Positions 33,865 to 48,764 of a DNA stretch of 64,000 bases are shown here, piece after piece. Under the pieces are notes generated by a model that was not told the DNA's origin, did no database searches, and was given only the letters and a program-made list of their open reading frames with translations. The DNA is taken from contig KV748183.1 of assembly GCA_001692895.1 (NCBI GenBank), positions 2,232,001 to 2,296,000 of the forward strand, read 5' to 3'. A program made the position numbers and the translations under genes. The DNA is from Cenococcum geophilum 1.58. Lineage: Eukaryota > Ascomycota > Dothideomycetes > Gloniales > Gloniaceae. Within the stretch, counting starts at the first letter, position 1; every line of letters starts with the position of its first letter.

Positions 33865-36800
33865 GTACCCCCCCTTTAAACTTAAGCTTCTGCGAGATGG
33901 GGCTATAGTAGTTCTAAGTAGAGTTTGTAAAAGTCTTTTACGGCTTATATAAGCCCTATAGAGTTAACGGGTTCCTATAAGGGCTTAGTATAGCCTCTCT
34001 ACTTTATAAGATATATATATTAGCGTTTCCGTTTATTATACTTAATATTATTAATTCTTTTAATAAAGTACTTATCCTTACCGTCTACTTTAACTGGTGG
34101 GGGAGGGTCTTATATTTATTTAGGCAGGGCGTCTAATATAGGGGCAGTAGGGTAGAGGACTAACGTATAGAATATAGGGTGGATTTTAACCGTATTAGGG
34201 GGCTTTAGTTAGTAGGTATAAAAAGAGATAACCTTTTTAACCTTATAAGGGCTAGTATTCTTCTAATTAAGTTTCTTAGTAGGTTGTTTTGTGTTTAGAT
34301 TTCTTATATCTAGCCAGATAAAATTACTAATTTAGTAGGCTAGTACTAGGGTTCGTTTCTTATTCACTGTAGATTTATAGACAGATTAAGCCTATATTAT
34401 CTTATTAGTAAGGAACTATTATAGTTCTTCCATCTTTTCTACAAATTAATTCACTTCTGTAATTTATAAGGCGTAATAAGCGAGATAAGGAATATTACTA
34501 AAGGGTGTAAAACCCATTTAAGGTGCTAGCCGTAATTAGCTAGGAATAGAGAGACTTTTATAGTTTTTAAAACGGAATTATTTATAGTAAACTTAGTAAA
34601 TGCGAGCTAGTTAATCCAGTTATCTTATAAATACGACGTATATATCCGAATATATTATTCTATTATAGCATTTACGCATTCCATTTAACTATCCGTTTTT
34701 AGGTAATATGTGGTAAATAATAGTGCTTTAATACGGAGTTAAGTAGTTAGTTCTTTCTAGAATGCTAAAATAAACTAGCTACCTCTATTGGAGATAATTG
34801 TTTTAGGGAGTCTATAGAGTTTCTATACGTAATCTAGAAATAGTTAGGTAATAGTAGGCGTTAATATATTAGGACAGGCGATTAAGTGTCTTATCTTAGA
34901 TAGTTGGTTTATAACTACTATAATGTTTATACAGCCTTTACTCTTAGGGAGGTTAATAATAAAGTTAATTAAGATATCCTTCTATCTTTAGTCTAGAATA
35001 GGTAGTAGCTTTAAAAGGCCGTTATATGTCTTATACGAAGCTTTAGCTCGTCGGTAGGTGTAGTAGCTAAAGACGTACCTTCGTATTATATTATATATAT
35101 TCGGCTAGTAATACTCCCATTAGAGTAGTTTTAGGGTCTTTCCTTAGCCTAGGTAGCTAGCGATAGGTAGATTATATACATATTTAAGGAGCTTAAGCTT
35201 AAGCTTATTATAATTAGGGATAACTAGACGGTTCTAGTAATATAAGCAGTTTCTATAAGCTTTATATTTACTTAAAGAAATCTTTTTAAAGCGTCTAATG
35301 CTATCTTATATTAGCTTAAGCGTCTCTTAAATAATCTTATTATTTAGGTATTTGTTAACTATAATCTATTTAATTAATTAATTAGTTATTTTAAGGACGT
35401 ATACCGTAAGATCTTTAGTAGGAGGGTTAAATAGTTTAGGGCGAAGTAGGGTCTGATTTTAGTAAGAGCGCGCTTCTTTTAGGGCTGGCGCGTCTTGCGA
35501 GCATTAGGTTAGGGCATTAGGCTTTTAACCTTAAACGCCTAGGCGGTACGTAATTAAGAATTAGAAGTGTAATAAATATTCTAACCAGCGGGCTTAATAA
35601 TAACTTAGCTGTTTTGTGGTTATAAAGTACTGTAGGTTCTTATAGTCGCTTAGGACCTTAATTAGAAATCTGGCGCCTTTTAGTTTAAGTTGCCATTACT
35701 TAAAGTATCTAATAATAGCTAGCAATTCTTTATTATAGATCTCGTAATTATATTTAGTAGGGCTTAGTTACTTTAAGAAGTATACTATAGGGTATAATAC
35801 TCTTTCTTTATTATATTAAGACAGAATGCCTCTAGTAACGTAATTAGATAAGTTGGCTTTTATAATACTTATTTATTCTAAGTTAAAGTATTAGAGTATA
35901 GGTATAGTAGTAAATATAACCTTTAAATAAGTAAAGGCCTTTTTATATTTCTTATTAAAGATAAAAGCCTTATCCTTTTAGGTTAGAGTAATAAGGGGTA
36001 AAACTGGGGCGGAGAAGTTGTTATAAACCGTTAGTAAAAATGGGCAAATCCTATAAAGGCTCTTATATTCTTAATATTCTCGGGTTCTTACTAGTTTATA
36101 ATTACTTTAACTTTCTTTAGGTCTATTTATATGCCGTTTATAAAAATAAGAAGCCTAAGGTATAGGACTTCTATCTTATAGAATTCGCATTTATCTATAT
36201 CTAATTATAGACTAGCTCCTTATAGGGCTTATAAAACAAAATTAACGTATTTCCAATATTTGGTTAGGTTATTACTATATATTAGGATATTATTAATATA
36301 AGCAGTATAGAAGATGTCTAATAGGGACGTAGGGTATTATTTACATAATATTAAAACAAGCTTAGAGCATTTGCGAGGCTAAATAGCGTCACTAAGTATT
36401 TAAATAATCTATACTAAGTACGAAATGTAATAAGCCATTTATCTCCTTTTACTATATAGAGGCGGTTAAATATAGAGATAATATTAAGCTTTATATAGTA
36501 GCGAGCCTTACTTAGTTAGTTTAGTGTCTCCTATATTAACGGGATTAGATATTAGTTTTTAACGGTAATGGCGTTAAGAGCTTAGTAGTCTATATAGAAG
36601 TATAAACCGCCGCTGGGTTTCTTAATAAAGATTACTGGTACGGCTATAAGCGATAAGCTTACTCTAATAAATCCTTTACTTAGGTTCTCGTCTAAATACT
36701 TTTATAGCACTTAGGGTTTATTTTAGGATATCCTATATAAGGGTCTAAATCTAGGCTGATTTCCTTCTCTAAGTATAATTTTATAGTTATATAATCGGTG

Positions 36801-37214
36801 TTCCGGTAGCTTATTAGCTTCCTTTTATAAGAATACCTCTAGGCGGTTATAGTACTCTACTAGTACCTTTATAGTAGGGTCGGTGTGCTTCTTTAGTACT
36901 AAGGCCTTCTTAATATTAGCTATAGTAACAGCAAAGATTATATATTTAGGTTTTTTAGCGAGTTGCGCTAGTGGGGTAGCTCTAATTATGTGGATATTTA
37001 GGGCGTTAAGCAGGCTTTGGTCGTCTATAGTTTCTTATATAGTTTTTTATTTAATTTTAGGTTCGGTATTAGGTACAGAGTTAGTATTAGATTTAGGTTT
37101 GGGTTTTTTAAGTATTCTTTTTATTATAGAGTACTAGTTCTTTTGGTAGTTTTATATATTAAGCTTAAGCTTCCACCCAGTTTAGGCCGGTGTAGTACTT
37201 AGGGTCTATTTGTG

Positions 37215-37375
37215 GGGTTTAGTAGAATTTTTAGATTCTTAATAGATATTAGTGGAAATCTTACGTTAGTAAAATTTGGTGAAATTCCTAGGTTAGTGGA
37301 GTCTAGTAGATTCTTTAAGTATAGGGTAGATATTAGTAGAAATCTTAGGCTAATAGATTTTTGTAGATTTCCTAG
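37215..37375. repeat. Imperfect short tandem repeats inside element E
   Basis: Units resembling TTAGTAGAAATCTTAGGTTA recur several times with variable spacing. They lie in the gag/protease side of element E and are probably a family feature. Confidence 0.4.
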
Positions 37376-39103
37376 ATTTTAGTTTAGGGTTAAGAAAGTG
37401 CGTTATAAGGCACTTCTATTTATAATAAGAGGCGGTAAATAGAAGCTTAAGGTTGTTTTAATTAATAGTTATCTTATATAGCTTTATCTAGGGTTGTTTA
37501 AGGATTACTAGGTAACCTAAGGTAGTAATAAAAAGCTTAATTAGTTCTTTATAGTTTAGGTATTAGAGTCTTAGGTATACTACGTAGGTAATTTAGCCTA
37601 AGACCATACGTTTGCTATTAAATCTAAATATATTAATATGCCGGTTAAGGGGGGTTAGGGTAAAACTATTATCTTATACAAAGATCTTATTAATAAATCC
37701 TATACTACTAGCTCCTATATTAATTAGGACTTAAGTATTAGCCTATTAATTATTCTACTAAAGATAATAGTTAATAGTTATACTATAATTCTAAGAGTTA
37801 GAGTTCGTAATATTTAAAGCATTTAATAAAATCCTAAGGTAGAGCCGTTCTAGAGAGCGACTTAACTCTAGGACATGCCTTTTAGTGGTAAGCGGGAAGG
37901 GGTTTCTATAGAACGTCGGTTATAGCTTCGCCCTTATAAGTGGTGCTTACTAAATATAGGGCTAGAACTAGGTAAAGATTAGGGGCGGTAACTGGAAGAT
38001 TAATACAATAAACGGTTGCTAGTATTAACCGTTTATAAATTATTTTAGGACGTAGGTAAGAAGATGAGATAGTATTTTAAGATATAGTCCTTACTTCCGC
38101 ACTTAAAGTAAAGGCCTAGCTTAATACGTCTTTCTTATTTAGAGGACCTTAGTAGGGCGTACTTTAGGGTTCTAGTGTTAATATCTATAGCGTTAGGGTG
38201 CTTAGGCTAAGATAATAACTTAGTAAATATTTATAGGGTTGCCGTATTATATTAGGGGGCGGGCTTTAGTATTAGGTATAGTATATTATTATACTGTTTA
38301 TTAACAACATTTGTATAGGTATTAAGGGCTCCTAGTAGGTCTACGCCTATTAGGGAGGTTTTAGTTTAGGGCCTAAAGATTTAATAAGGCTGTTAATTAG
38401 TACGGAGTCATTTTAGCCTGTTTCCCTTATATAACGGTTAAATTTAAAGAAGTATACTAGGAAACTTTTCGTTCCTTAAGCCATGTAGTTTATCTTTCTT
38501 TAGGTAATAGCTTAGCGGTTTAGGTTACTATATAAAGCTTTAAGAAGTATAACTAGGCTTTATATTAAGGTTGGCTAAAGAGGTTTAATAAGGTTAGCTA
38601 CTTTTTCTTCTAGTTAACTTAGGGCGTAACAGAGTTAGTTAGCTTTAGTTAGGTAACAGTTAGCATTACTAGTTAGCTTATTTTTAAGCTAGCTTAGAAA
38701 TAATTAAAGTTCTTATTATTTACTGGTAAATACTAGGGAATCTAGTAGTTATTTGAATCGTTTTAGTATAGTAGTTAGTTTAATGTGGATAGTTGCTATA
38801 GGTTTAGGGCTTATATTCCGCGTATTTATCTCTAGAAATAGTATTTAGTCTTAGGGCCCTAATGTAGGCATCTTAAGTGTGTAGATTTCTTCTTAGAGGT
38901 CCTTAATTAATTACTAGTATTATACTTCTTATTTAGCTTATTGTTAATTCAAAGTAGCTTAGTTTTATATAAAGGTATTTATAAAAGACTTCTATATTTC
39001 TACTAGTTGTTTTTAGAGTATAGATATAATACCGGCGGCCATTATAAGGGCTTTAGGGTTGTTTTATATTTTGGAGGTAGTATATAAAGTTAATATAATA
39101 TAG

Positions 39104-39492
39104 TATTACGGAGTAAGTATAAGCGGCAATAATATATAGCAAGGTAGATATTATTAAGCTATATATATAAACTATGTAAGAAGTTAAGACGTTATATAAG
39201 GAAAAAAGGTAGGAAAATAAAAAGAAAGGGTATATATTGTGGACTTGGTTACTTAGTTAATATATACACGGAGTAAAATAGGATTTAGGTAGTAGTCCTA
39301 GCAGAACTTAGTAGGATTTAATAGAACTTAGTAAAACTTAGTGGAATATAGTGGAATATAGTGGAATATAGTAAGTTGCCGTTAGATTGCCGTAGATTGC
39401 TATTAAATTGCCGTCTTATAGTCGGTCTCTGGTTGCTAAGTTGGTGGAAATAAGTGGATGTGTATAAGGTGTTACGGGGGTATCCCGTAATA
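39104..39492 (-). repeat. LTR of Gypsy element E (5' end of the element)
   Basis: 389 bases from TATTACGGAGTAAG to GTATCCCGTAATA. It matches 33496-33864 with an extra unit of the GTGGAATATA repeat. Confidence 0.88.
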
Positions 39493-41384
39493 ATTTTAAC
39501 AATTCTTTTACTAGGTAAAATTATATCTCCTTATTCTTGTTATATAGAGAAGAAGTTAGTATATATTATAATCGCGGCTCTATTTAGTTACTAACCTTCT
39601 TCTTATGTTAAGTATACGCGAGCGAATATACGATCGTCTTATAATATTTAATCCGTCTCTAACGCTAAGTATATATATCCTATAATCCTCTATAATCGCC
39701 TAGTGCCTTATTTAATCTACTATAGGGTCTCGCGTTTAATTTACTGCTATAAAGCTTAATAAGGAGCTCTTACTAGCCCTAAATAAACTTTATTATTCTT
39801 ATAAGGTAAAGTAAAAGGTTATAGAAGCTTAGTACTAGGCCACTAAGGCTTACCTAGCTACGTCCGTTTAGCTACTCCGTCTTAAAAAGGGTTATAAAAA
39901 GGTATACTCTAAGGAGTTCTATTTTATAAAGTAAGGTTTAGTAAAGCTTAAAGCTAAAGAGGCTAAAAAGGATCCTAATTAAGAAAGGTAGAAATAGCTT
40001 ATACGCTAATAGTAGATCCCTTAGATAATCTAGCTTATTTATTACCTTTAACTAATCCTTTTATCTTTAGCTCCTTTTTAATATTACCTAACCCTTTTTC
40101 CCTAATACTTCTATACATAGCTTTCTTTAGGTTCTATAATAGCTCCTAGGTAATCTCCTTATAAACTACCCATTTTACTTCATACTACGTTTTATTATTA
40201 ATATCCTTATAACTAATAATCTTTAAAATCTACTATTTGTCTTCCTCTTATCCTCTATATATATTTACTTTATAGACTAATAGCTCTACGTCTTTATATA
40301 CTAGCTCTAGTATTATAATATACTATATAGGGTAGATCTTAATTTTTGCTAGTAAGTTAAGTCTATATATAACTTCTAAAATCTTAGCTATAATTTTAAA
40401 TAGTTTTAGTCTAATATAATCTAACTTTTTACTTAGTCGTCGGCTTATGAAATTTTTATATAATAGCTATACTTTATCCCCCTCCTTAAGATCTAGTCCC
40501 TTAGATCTCTTAGTATTATAGTACTTTTTTTTTTTATCTTTTTTATACCATTTTTGCTATATAATAGAGTTCTTTATAGGGATTTATTAGAGTTTCTATT
40601 CTTTACTTTACTATTCTACTTATTTTCTTTACTTATTATAGTAACAATAATATTCTAGGCTTATACCCGTAATTCGCCTAAAATAGTAATATCTCTATAC
40701 CTTTCTATATTGTCGCGTTATATATAAATTATATAACCGGTAATAGCAATACCTAATTATTTTACGCGTAATTAATATAATACCTTAGATACTATTCTAG
40801 TGTCTAATTTAATCTTTTTATCTATCTGTCTGTTTACAGATAATATATAATAGAAGTTACTACTCTTACTTCTTATTCCGCTAAAAATACCTCCTAAAAT
40901 ACTGCTATAAATCTTAGATCTCTATCTAATATAATTTTACTTAGTACTCTATATCTTATAAACACTTCCTTAATATAAATTCTAGTAATATCTTCTACTA
41001 AGATTTCTTCTATATATGCTATAAAGTAGCCCTATTTAGTTAACTTATTTACTATTATAAGGATTATATTATACTTTTATCCAGTAATAGGATCTTTTAA
41101 CTTTAGCAACTTTATAATAAAGTCCTATAATATTATTTCCTATAGTCGTTCTAGTGTTTTAATAGGCTATAGCTTCCTATATAGCTTATACCTTATTAGT
41201 TAATTTTTTTTAGCAATCTAAATATTCTCTTATAACTTCTTTTACTAAGCCCTAAATTCTATTAATAATATATTCTTTCTAGAGTCTTAATACTAAGCCT
41301 ATGGTTCTATTATATCCTTATATTATTCCCTTATAAAATTCTTTAATAAACTCTTTTATAATACCCTTTAGTATATATATTGCT

Positions 41385-41790
41385 TATAACGGAACCTTAT
41401 AGCAAGTACTACAATGGGCTTGTTAATAGGCTAGGTATATAGGTAATGCAAATTAAAGTTAATAACGTAATAATAACTAGTAGAGTAGTTGCCTAATAAA
41501 TTAACTCTAATTATATTCTAAGAATTATTATAAGGAAGGAACTATCTAGGTAGGGATTAAGGGTCCTTAAATACATAACCGTGCTCCTATAAAATCCTCC
41601 TTATATATAATATATATATACTCTATCTACTTTATTACGGATTATATAGATTACGTTATATAACCTTAGTTACTATTCCTTATTATATAGTTCTATTAGC
41701 TCTATTTTAAACTATATTTAAATTAACTAACTAGCTTCTTCTAACTCTTCTCTAAGTAGTTGTAATATTATACTTAAAGCGTCCATAATA
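41385..41790 (-). repeat. LTR of Gypsy element D (3' end of the element)
   Basis: 406 bases from TATAACGGAACC to GTCCATAATA; related LTRs lie at 48765-49188, 51954-52378 and (inverted) 57776-58210. Confidence 0.9.
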
Positions 41791-44700
41791 CTATCTCCCT
41801 CCTCTTTATCTTTGTCCTTAAAGATTTCTAATATCTTTAAGTTGTTTACTAGAGGTATAATATCCGTCTAATTAATTTAGTTAATATTATTACTTATTAT
41901 ACCTAAAGTAATTTCTTCTTCTTCGACCGCCTATTATATTTGCACTATTACCGCAATATTGTCTCTTAGTGAGGTTATACCGTCTCTATATTCCCGCTGT
42001 TTAAAAGAGGGATTAGTTTGCGTTACGTTAGTAAATCCATTTTCGTAATAACCGTTCTCTTACTTAGAGTATACTAAAGCAAATATTTATTTATTTTATA
42101 ACGTTTACTCTATCTCTAATACTAAATATACGCGTTTTATTACTTTTAATAGTTATCTAGTTTTCTAATTAATTTATCTTAGGGTTTTATATTTAATCTA
42201 CTACTACGCGGCTAGATAATAAGCTATTTATTACTCTAGTGGAGTTATACTATTTTTATAATATAGAATAGGAGGCTACTAATACTTAGTAATAGGCCCT
42301 TAAGTCTTATTTAGCGGCGTCTACTTAGTTAATCCGTCTTAAGAAGGTCTGTAAGAAGGTTTATTTTAAGAAGTAAAAACTTATAAAATAAGGTCTATAA
42401 AAACTTAGTAATAAAAAAACAGATCCTCTTCTAACTAAGAAGGAAATAAATTTAAGTAGTTTAGTAACTACTCTTCTTAGGTCCCCCTTAGGTGACTTAT
42501 TTTTTAGTAATCCTTTTTTATTAATACTACCTAACCTAATTTCTTCTAATACTTCTATACCTTTCCTATAGCGTTTTTTAAATTTTATAATAGCTCTTAG
42601 GTAGTTTTATTATATTTTATCCACTTTACCTTATACTATATTTTACCATTAATATCCTTATAACTAACGATCTTTAAAACTTACTATTTATCTTTTCTTA
42701 TTCTTTATACGTGTCTGCTTTATAAACTAGTAGCTTAATATTCCTATATACTAGCTCTAGCATTACAATATACTATATAGAGTAGATTTTTATTTTAGCT
42801 AGTAGGTTTAACTTAAACGTAACCGGTGAAATCTTTTACTTAATTTTAAAAGGTCCTAGTCTAACATAGTTTAACTTCTTACTTAGTTATTAACTTTTAA
42901 AATTTTTATATAGTAGCTATACTTTATATCCCTCCTTAAGATCTAGTCCCTTAAATCTCTTAGTATTATAGTACTTTTTTATTCTCTTTTATACCTTTTT
43001 TATTAATTCTATAAGGTCTATATAAAGATTTATTAATATCTTTATTCTCTCTTTAGCTATACTATTTATTTTCTTTACTTATTATAGTAATAACAATATT
43101 CTTAGCTTATATCTATAATTTACCTTAAATAGTAATATGCCTATCCCTTCTTATAGTGTTATATTGTATATAAACTATATAATTAGTAATAATAATACCT
43201 AATTATTTTATGCGTAATTAATATAGTGTCTTAAATACTATTCTAGTATCTAATTTAATCTTTTTATTTAACCGTCTATCTATAGATAATATGCGGTAAA
43301 AGTTACTGCTCTAACTCTTTATTCTGCTAAGAATACCTCCTAAAATACTAATACGAATCTTAAATCTCTATTTAATATAATTTTACTTAGTGCTTTATAT
43401 CTTATAAACACTTCTTTAATATAAATTCTAGCAATATCTTCTGCTAATATTTCTTCTATATATGCTATAAAGTATCCCTACTTTATAAGCTTATTTACTA
43501 TTATTAAGATTATATTATAATCTTATCCGGTAATAAGATCTCTTAACTTTAGTAACTTAATAATAAAGTCCTATAATATAACCTCCTATAGTCTCTCTAG
43601 TATTTTAATAGGTTATAGCCCTCTATACGGCTTATATCTTATTAGTTTATNCCTTTAGTAATTTAGATATTCTTTTATAACTTTTTACGTTAAGCCCTAA
43701 ATTCTATTAATAATATACTCCTTTTAGAGTTTTAACACTAAGCCCATAGCTCTATTATATCCTTAAGTTATTCCCTTATAGAAATCTTTTATAAAACTCC
43801 GCTATACTTCTTAGGATATACTTTACTTCTTAATTTTTATATATATCTATCTATAGATCTTTTAGTTATACTTTTAGAATTCTTTATACCTAAAAGCTTT
43901 CTAGTAACTTATAAACTTTATCTAGTTTTTCTTAAGTTGTTATAATTTTTAGATAATTATACCTAATTAGTCTATCTATATCTTTTCGTAGTAAAGCCCC
44001 TAATGGCTTTTTATCGCTTTATAGTTTAGCCTTTTAACTTAAAGTATCTGCTTATATATTATCTATACCCTTAGTATACTAAATCTTAAAATAGTATTCT
44101 ATAAGTATCTCTACCTATTTAACCTATCCTTAGTTAAGTTCCTTTATTATTAGGAATCCTATTAGGTTCTTATAATCTATCTTAACTATAAATAGTTTTT
44201 TTATACCTTATAAGAATACTCTCTATTTCTTTAGTATTATAACTATACCTAATAACTCCTTATTATAGATATTATAGTTTAACTCTAGTAGTGTTATCTT
44301 CTAACTATAGTATGCTACTAGGTGCTATCTATTTTAATATTTTTATATAAAATATACCCCTAGTATATAGTCTAATACGTTTATTTCTATACCCGTTTCT
44401 AATCCTAGTTTATAAATCTTAAGAACTGGCTCCTAGGTAAATAACTCTTTAACTTTCTTAAATAGTTTTTACTATTCCTCTCCCTATACCTATAGTTCTT
44501 CTTTCTTTATTAGTTGCGTAAATAGTTTAATATCTTTTAACTATTACGCTATAAACCTTCTATAGTAATTATAAAACCCTAAAAATAGTCTTAACTATAT
44601 AACGTTCTCTAGTTTTTGCTAATTTACTATAGCCTTAATCTTTTTTAGATCTATACTAAGTTAGCTTAGTTTAATAATAAATCTAATAAAATTGGTCTTC

Positions 44701-46979
44701 CTGGTAAAGAACTTGTATTTTTTAATTACTAATAGTATCTGTTTTTCTTATAGTCTCTTTAAGACCTATTTAACGTGTTCTCTATATTTTTCCTTAGTTA
44801 TTAAGTAGATAATAATATCGTTAAGATATACTATAATAAATTTATCTAAGTGTTCTCCTAATATATTATTAATACGCTTTTAAAACGTTACGAGTGCGTT
44901 TATAAGCCTAAATTGCATAACTAACGGTTTATATAGTCCTTCCTTTAACCTAAAGGCTGCTTTTTATTTATCGCCTTCCTTAATCCTAATTTAATAGTAT
45001 ACCTATCTTAGATCTATCTTTATAAAGATTTATATATTACTTATCCTATTTTAGATTTCGCTAATTAAGAGTAAAAGATACCTATCCTTCCTAGTAATGC
45101 TGTTTAACTATTAATAGTCAATATATAGTCTTAGTTTACTATTCTTCTTTAGTACAAATAGTACTGGATAACCCGCTAATAACTGCGATGGTTTAATATA
45201 TCCCTTTTATAAGTTTTCTTAAATAAACTCTTTTAACGCTCTACCTTCTTTAGTAAGCTTATAGATTGGAAAGAACTTTAGACTTATTCCTAGTTCTAAT
45301 TCTATTTTATAATCCTATACTATATACTTTAACAGCTTTTTACTTTTTAGTAACTATAGTTTCTTACTATACTTATAGTATCTTTTTAGTATATAGCTTA
45401 ATCCTTTTTCCGTTTCCTTATAGGTCGCTCCTACTTAGTACTATACTAACTTAGCTTATTATTATATTTTATAGCGTTAAGTATTCTTAATATCGACCTA
45501 ATCTATAATCTAAGCGATTTTTAGATTGTATTTCTATAACTAAGGTATTCCTAATACTACCTCGTTATTTCCTAATAGTAATATATTAAAAGATATCTTA
45601 ATTTGTCTTTCTTTAATAGTTAACTAAATAGGTCCTGTTTTAAGATTAATAATACCTCCTCTATAGGCTATTAAATCTCCTAAAATCGTTACTAATAAGT
45701 AAGGATGCTTCTTTTTCCTATATAGTAATCCCATTCTTTTAACTGCTATTAGTAAGATATAGTTCCTTATTACTCCACTATTTATTAATGCTTCGAACTG
45801 CTAATCTTACCACTTAACTTATAAATTTAGGTATTATTCTTAAATTCCTTTAAGGGTTTAAAGCTTTACTACTAGTTCCCTCTAGTCCTATAGGCCTCTA
45901 CTTTTCCTAACTATTAGCCGCTTAATCCTGTCTATACTTAGTCCACTTTTAGCCAATACTTAGTTTATTTTTTGTCTTTAATATACTATAGATACGTATT
46001 CTCTAGGTATTCCCACTACTATTATTTTTTTTAGATATTCTTCTATAAAGAATTTTCCTAGCTAAAGTATTAAGTCCCCTTAGCTTTATACTTCTACTAG
46101 GTGCTAACTATATATATACTTAATATTCCTATATTTTGCCTTATCCAGTACCTAATATATCCTTACTAGGTACTTCCAGTATTTATCTTTTAGTGTTCTA
46201 TATATATTATACGTATTATCTATATACGTAATCTATACCAATATATAATATACTTAGTGTCTTAAGTTAACTCTTAGCTTATCTTTGTCCTTAAGTTTAA
46301 ACCTTTCTTATATTAATTTAAGCGTTGCGACTTTATTTATAGGTACTAAGATTTGCCTTTTGCTTCTCTAGTCCTCTAATTACTCCTTTAGATCCTTTAA
46401 TATTATAATTAAGGCTCCTTTAATATAACTTATAGCTTTTTCTATAATTAGATGGTCTTAGATAACTTTTTTATCTAATTATATATAGAAATCTTTCCAC
46501 TTATTATTATGTCGTTGTTTATACCACTTTTAGTACAACCCTTTAAGTATATACGGCTTGTCCATAAGGAAGTATCTTCTTACTACTGCGTTATAATAGC
46601 CTTTAGTATATTATTCCTTAAACCTAGTTAAAATCCCTAAATCCTCTTCTTATTTTAGTTTAGTAAGCCACTTAGCTCTTAGTATGCCTATTCTAGGCCT
46701 ATTAGTAACTCTTTATATAGGTACTCTGTCCTTTATACGTCCTAGTATACTAGATCCCTTATCTAGTTTCTATTCTTACTATAAGGTAATTCTTACTCTA
46801 AATTCCTCTATTATTTCTTTCTCTCTGCGTCTTATAAGTGGATTCTTAAAGTCTTCTTACTTCTTAATCTTATTAATAGTCCTTATTTATATCTTAAAGT
46901 CTTAGTTCTATAAAATTCTTAATCCTAAGCTTACTTCTGCCTTAAGCTTTACTCCTACCTTAGTTTAACTAGGCTTAGG

Positions 46980-47180
46980 TATTCTCATCTCATCTTAAGA
47001 GTTTTAAATCTTACTTATTTTATCTTAAGAGTTTTATATCTATAGGAAACTCTATCCCAAGCTTATTTATATATCTTTAAACTAAGCTATTACCCTACTC
47101 TATCGGTTTCTATCTGTTATGGGTCCTTAGGTATACCTTATCTTATCTTAAGAGTCTTAGTTATCTCTTATCTTATCTTA
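46980..47180. repeat. Repeated TCTTATCTTAAGAGT motifs in element D
   Basis: At least four spaced copies of a TCTTAAGAGT-centred word occur here. The same set recurs in element G near 63835-63885 and 63980-64000, so it is a family feature in the gag-side region rather than a separate element. Confidence 0.5.
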
Positions 47181-48764
47181 AAAATCTTAAGCCTTTAGCT
47201 TTTTGCCTTTATTAAGTGCCGAAGTAGCTTATTATCCTACTTCTCTTATATCTTATAAAGCGATAGATATCGTATCTAGTGGGGTCTTAATCCCTACTAA
47301 TATTCCTTATTCTATAGTAGAATTATCTTTTACCTCTTTTATAATATCTCTAAGGTCTATATACTCCTAGTAAGCTACCCTTATCGCCTTATTATTACTA
47401 AATATTTTACCTATATTAAATTTATCGTCCTTAATATCCAATCTACGAACTAGTTTATTAGTTCCCCTATACTTTAAGGATTTTGGCTCTTATAGCTAAT
47501 AGCTTACGCTATACTTAGCGTCTTTATAAATTCGGTATGCGTTATTATAATAAAACGCGAAACTTTTAATTAAACACTCTTTTGTTCCTCTTAGTATACT
47601 ATTATCCCTCTATATATATATGTCTTCTATTAATCTGGTTCCCTTTATTATATAGTAACTCTAACTATCTTTATAATTCCTTATAAAGTAACCTTATTTT
47701 CTATAATTTATATAAGCTCTATTTTTAAACTATTAACTTTGCTATAGAGTCCGCCTAAACGTCTTCTGCTACTAAGATCCCTAGTTTAGCCTTTACTTCT
47801 TAGTCCTATAATTACTAGATCCTTAACCTTTAAGTTTTTATAGTTTCTTACTCTATCTCTTGTAGGCTTCTTTAGTACTACTTAGGTCTATTAGCTCTGC
47901 GCTATACTATAGTTTCTAACTTAACTTTAGTTATTACGTACTTTACGCCTTATATAACTATAGAACTCTATTCTACCCTCTTTTAGCCTATTCCCTTTAG
48001 TAGATCTAATTATTAATCTTAATTACTTAATCTATTAAATCCTATAGGGTGTCCGTATCTTCTATTAGAATAATTACGTCCTAAACTTTAGCCTTAAGTC
48101 CCTGTTTATACTATACTATAAGCGCCTTATTATTCTACTTAACTTATATCGCTAGCGTCTAAAACTGCGTTATATACTTAATCGCTAAGGTTTATTACGT
48201 AATATCTTAGAGTTTTCTTTCTGCCGTAGTTATTACTTCTAGGTCTTTAAATATTTATATAAGTCGCTCTATAAACCCTTTCTAGCTTAAGAATATAAAC
48301 TATACCTCTTAATTAGTGGTTATTATTCCGTTTGCCTATATTTTTATAAGGTAAGGCTTAAACTACTTAAGTACCCTTCTTAATAGGAATAGTCCCGCAT
48401 AGGCTATTTAATCTATAGGTATTAGCAGCTTTGCCCCTTCTTATATAACTTTAAAGTATATTTACATAAAAAACCCTTTAAGCTTTAATCTCTTTCCTAA
48501 GTATCTTTTAATTAATAGTAACTTAATTTTTACTACTTTTATCCTATTAACCCTTTCTTCTAACGCCGCATTATTTATTATTAACTAGTTAACTATTTCT
48601 TATAGTTAGCCAACCGTTATAAGTTACTGCAAGTTAGTATCTATTATACTAGTATCGCCTCCTAACCTTAAAGTAGTTGCCGCCGTTAATAGCGTTATAG
48701 TGGCTGCTTTTAGTGGCATATTATTTAACTTTTTATATTTAATACTATAACTAGGTAGTAATTA

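Larger units (their letters stand above)
33496..39492 (-). mobile_element. Gypsy element E, minus strand, both LTRs present, broken
   Basis: The 5997-bp element is bounded by related LTRs (33496-33864 and 39104-39492). The purine tract AAAGGGGGGGGTAC (read on the minus strand) adjoins the left LTR, fixing the orientation. Minus-strand reading shows a Ty3/Gypsy reverse transcriptase of the fungal chromovirus kind ([12 protein letters not shown] and LNAITVKN near 36550-36620), with integrase toward the left and gag toward the right. The short flanks AATTT and ATTTT are an approximate target duplication. It is inserted in element F and is heavily RIP-mutated with many breaks. Confidence 0.85.

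Noticed and set aside
36883-37202. Two overlapping plus-strand open frames
   Set aside because: They are antisense to the pol region of element E; their Ile/Tyr/Leu-rich composition follows from TA-rich DNA.
45266-46905. Open frames of 62 and 73 codons that look membrane-like
   Set aside because: The hydrophobic look comes from AT-rich antisense DNA of element D; no host gene context.
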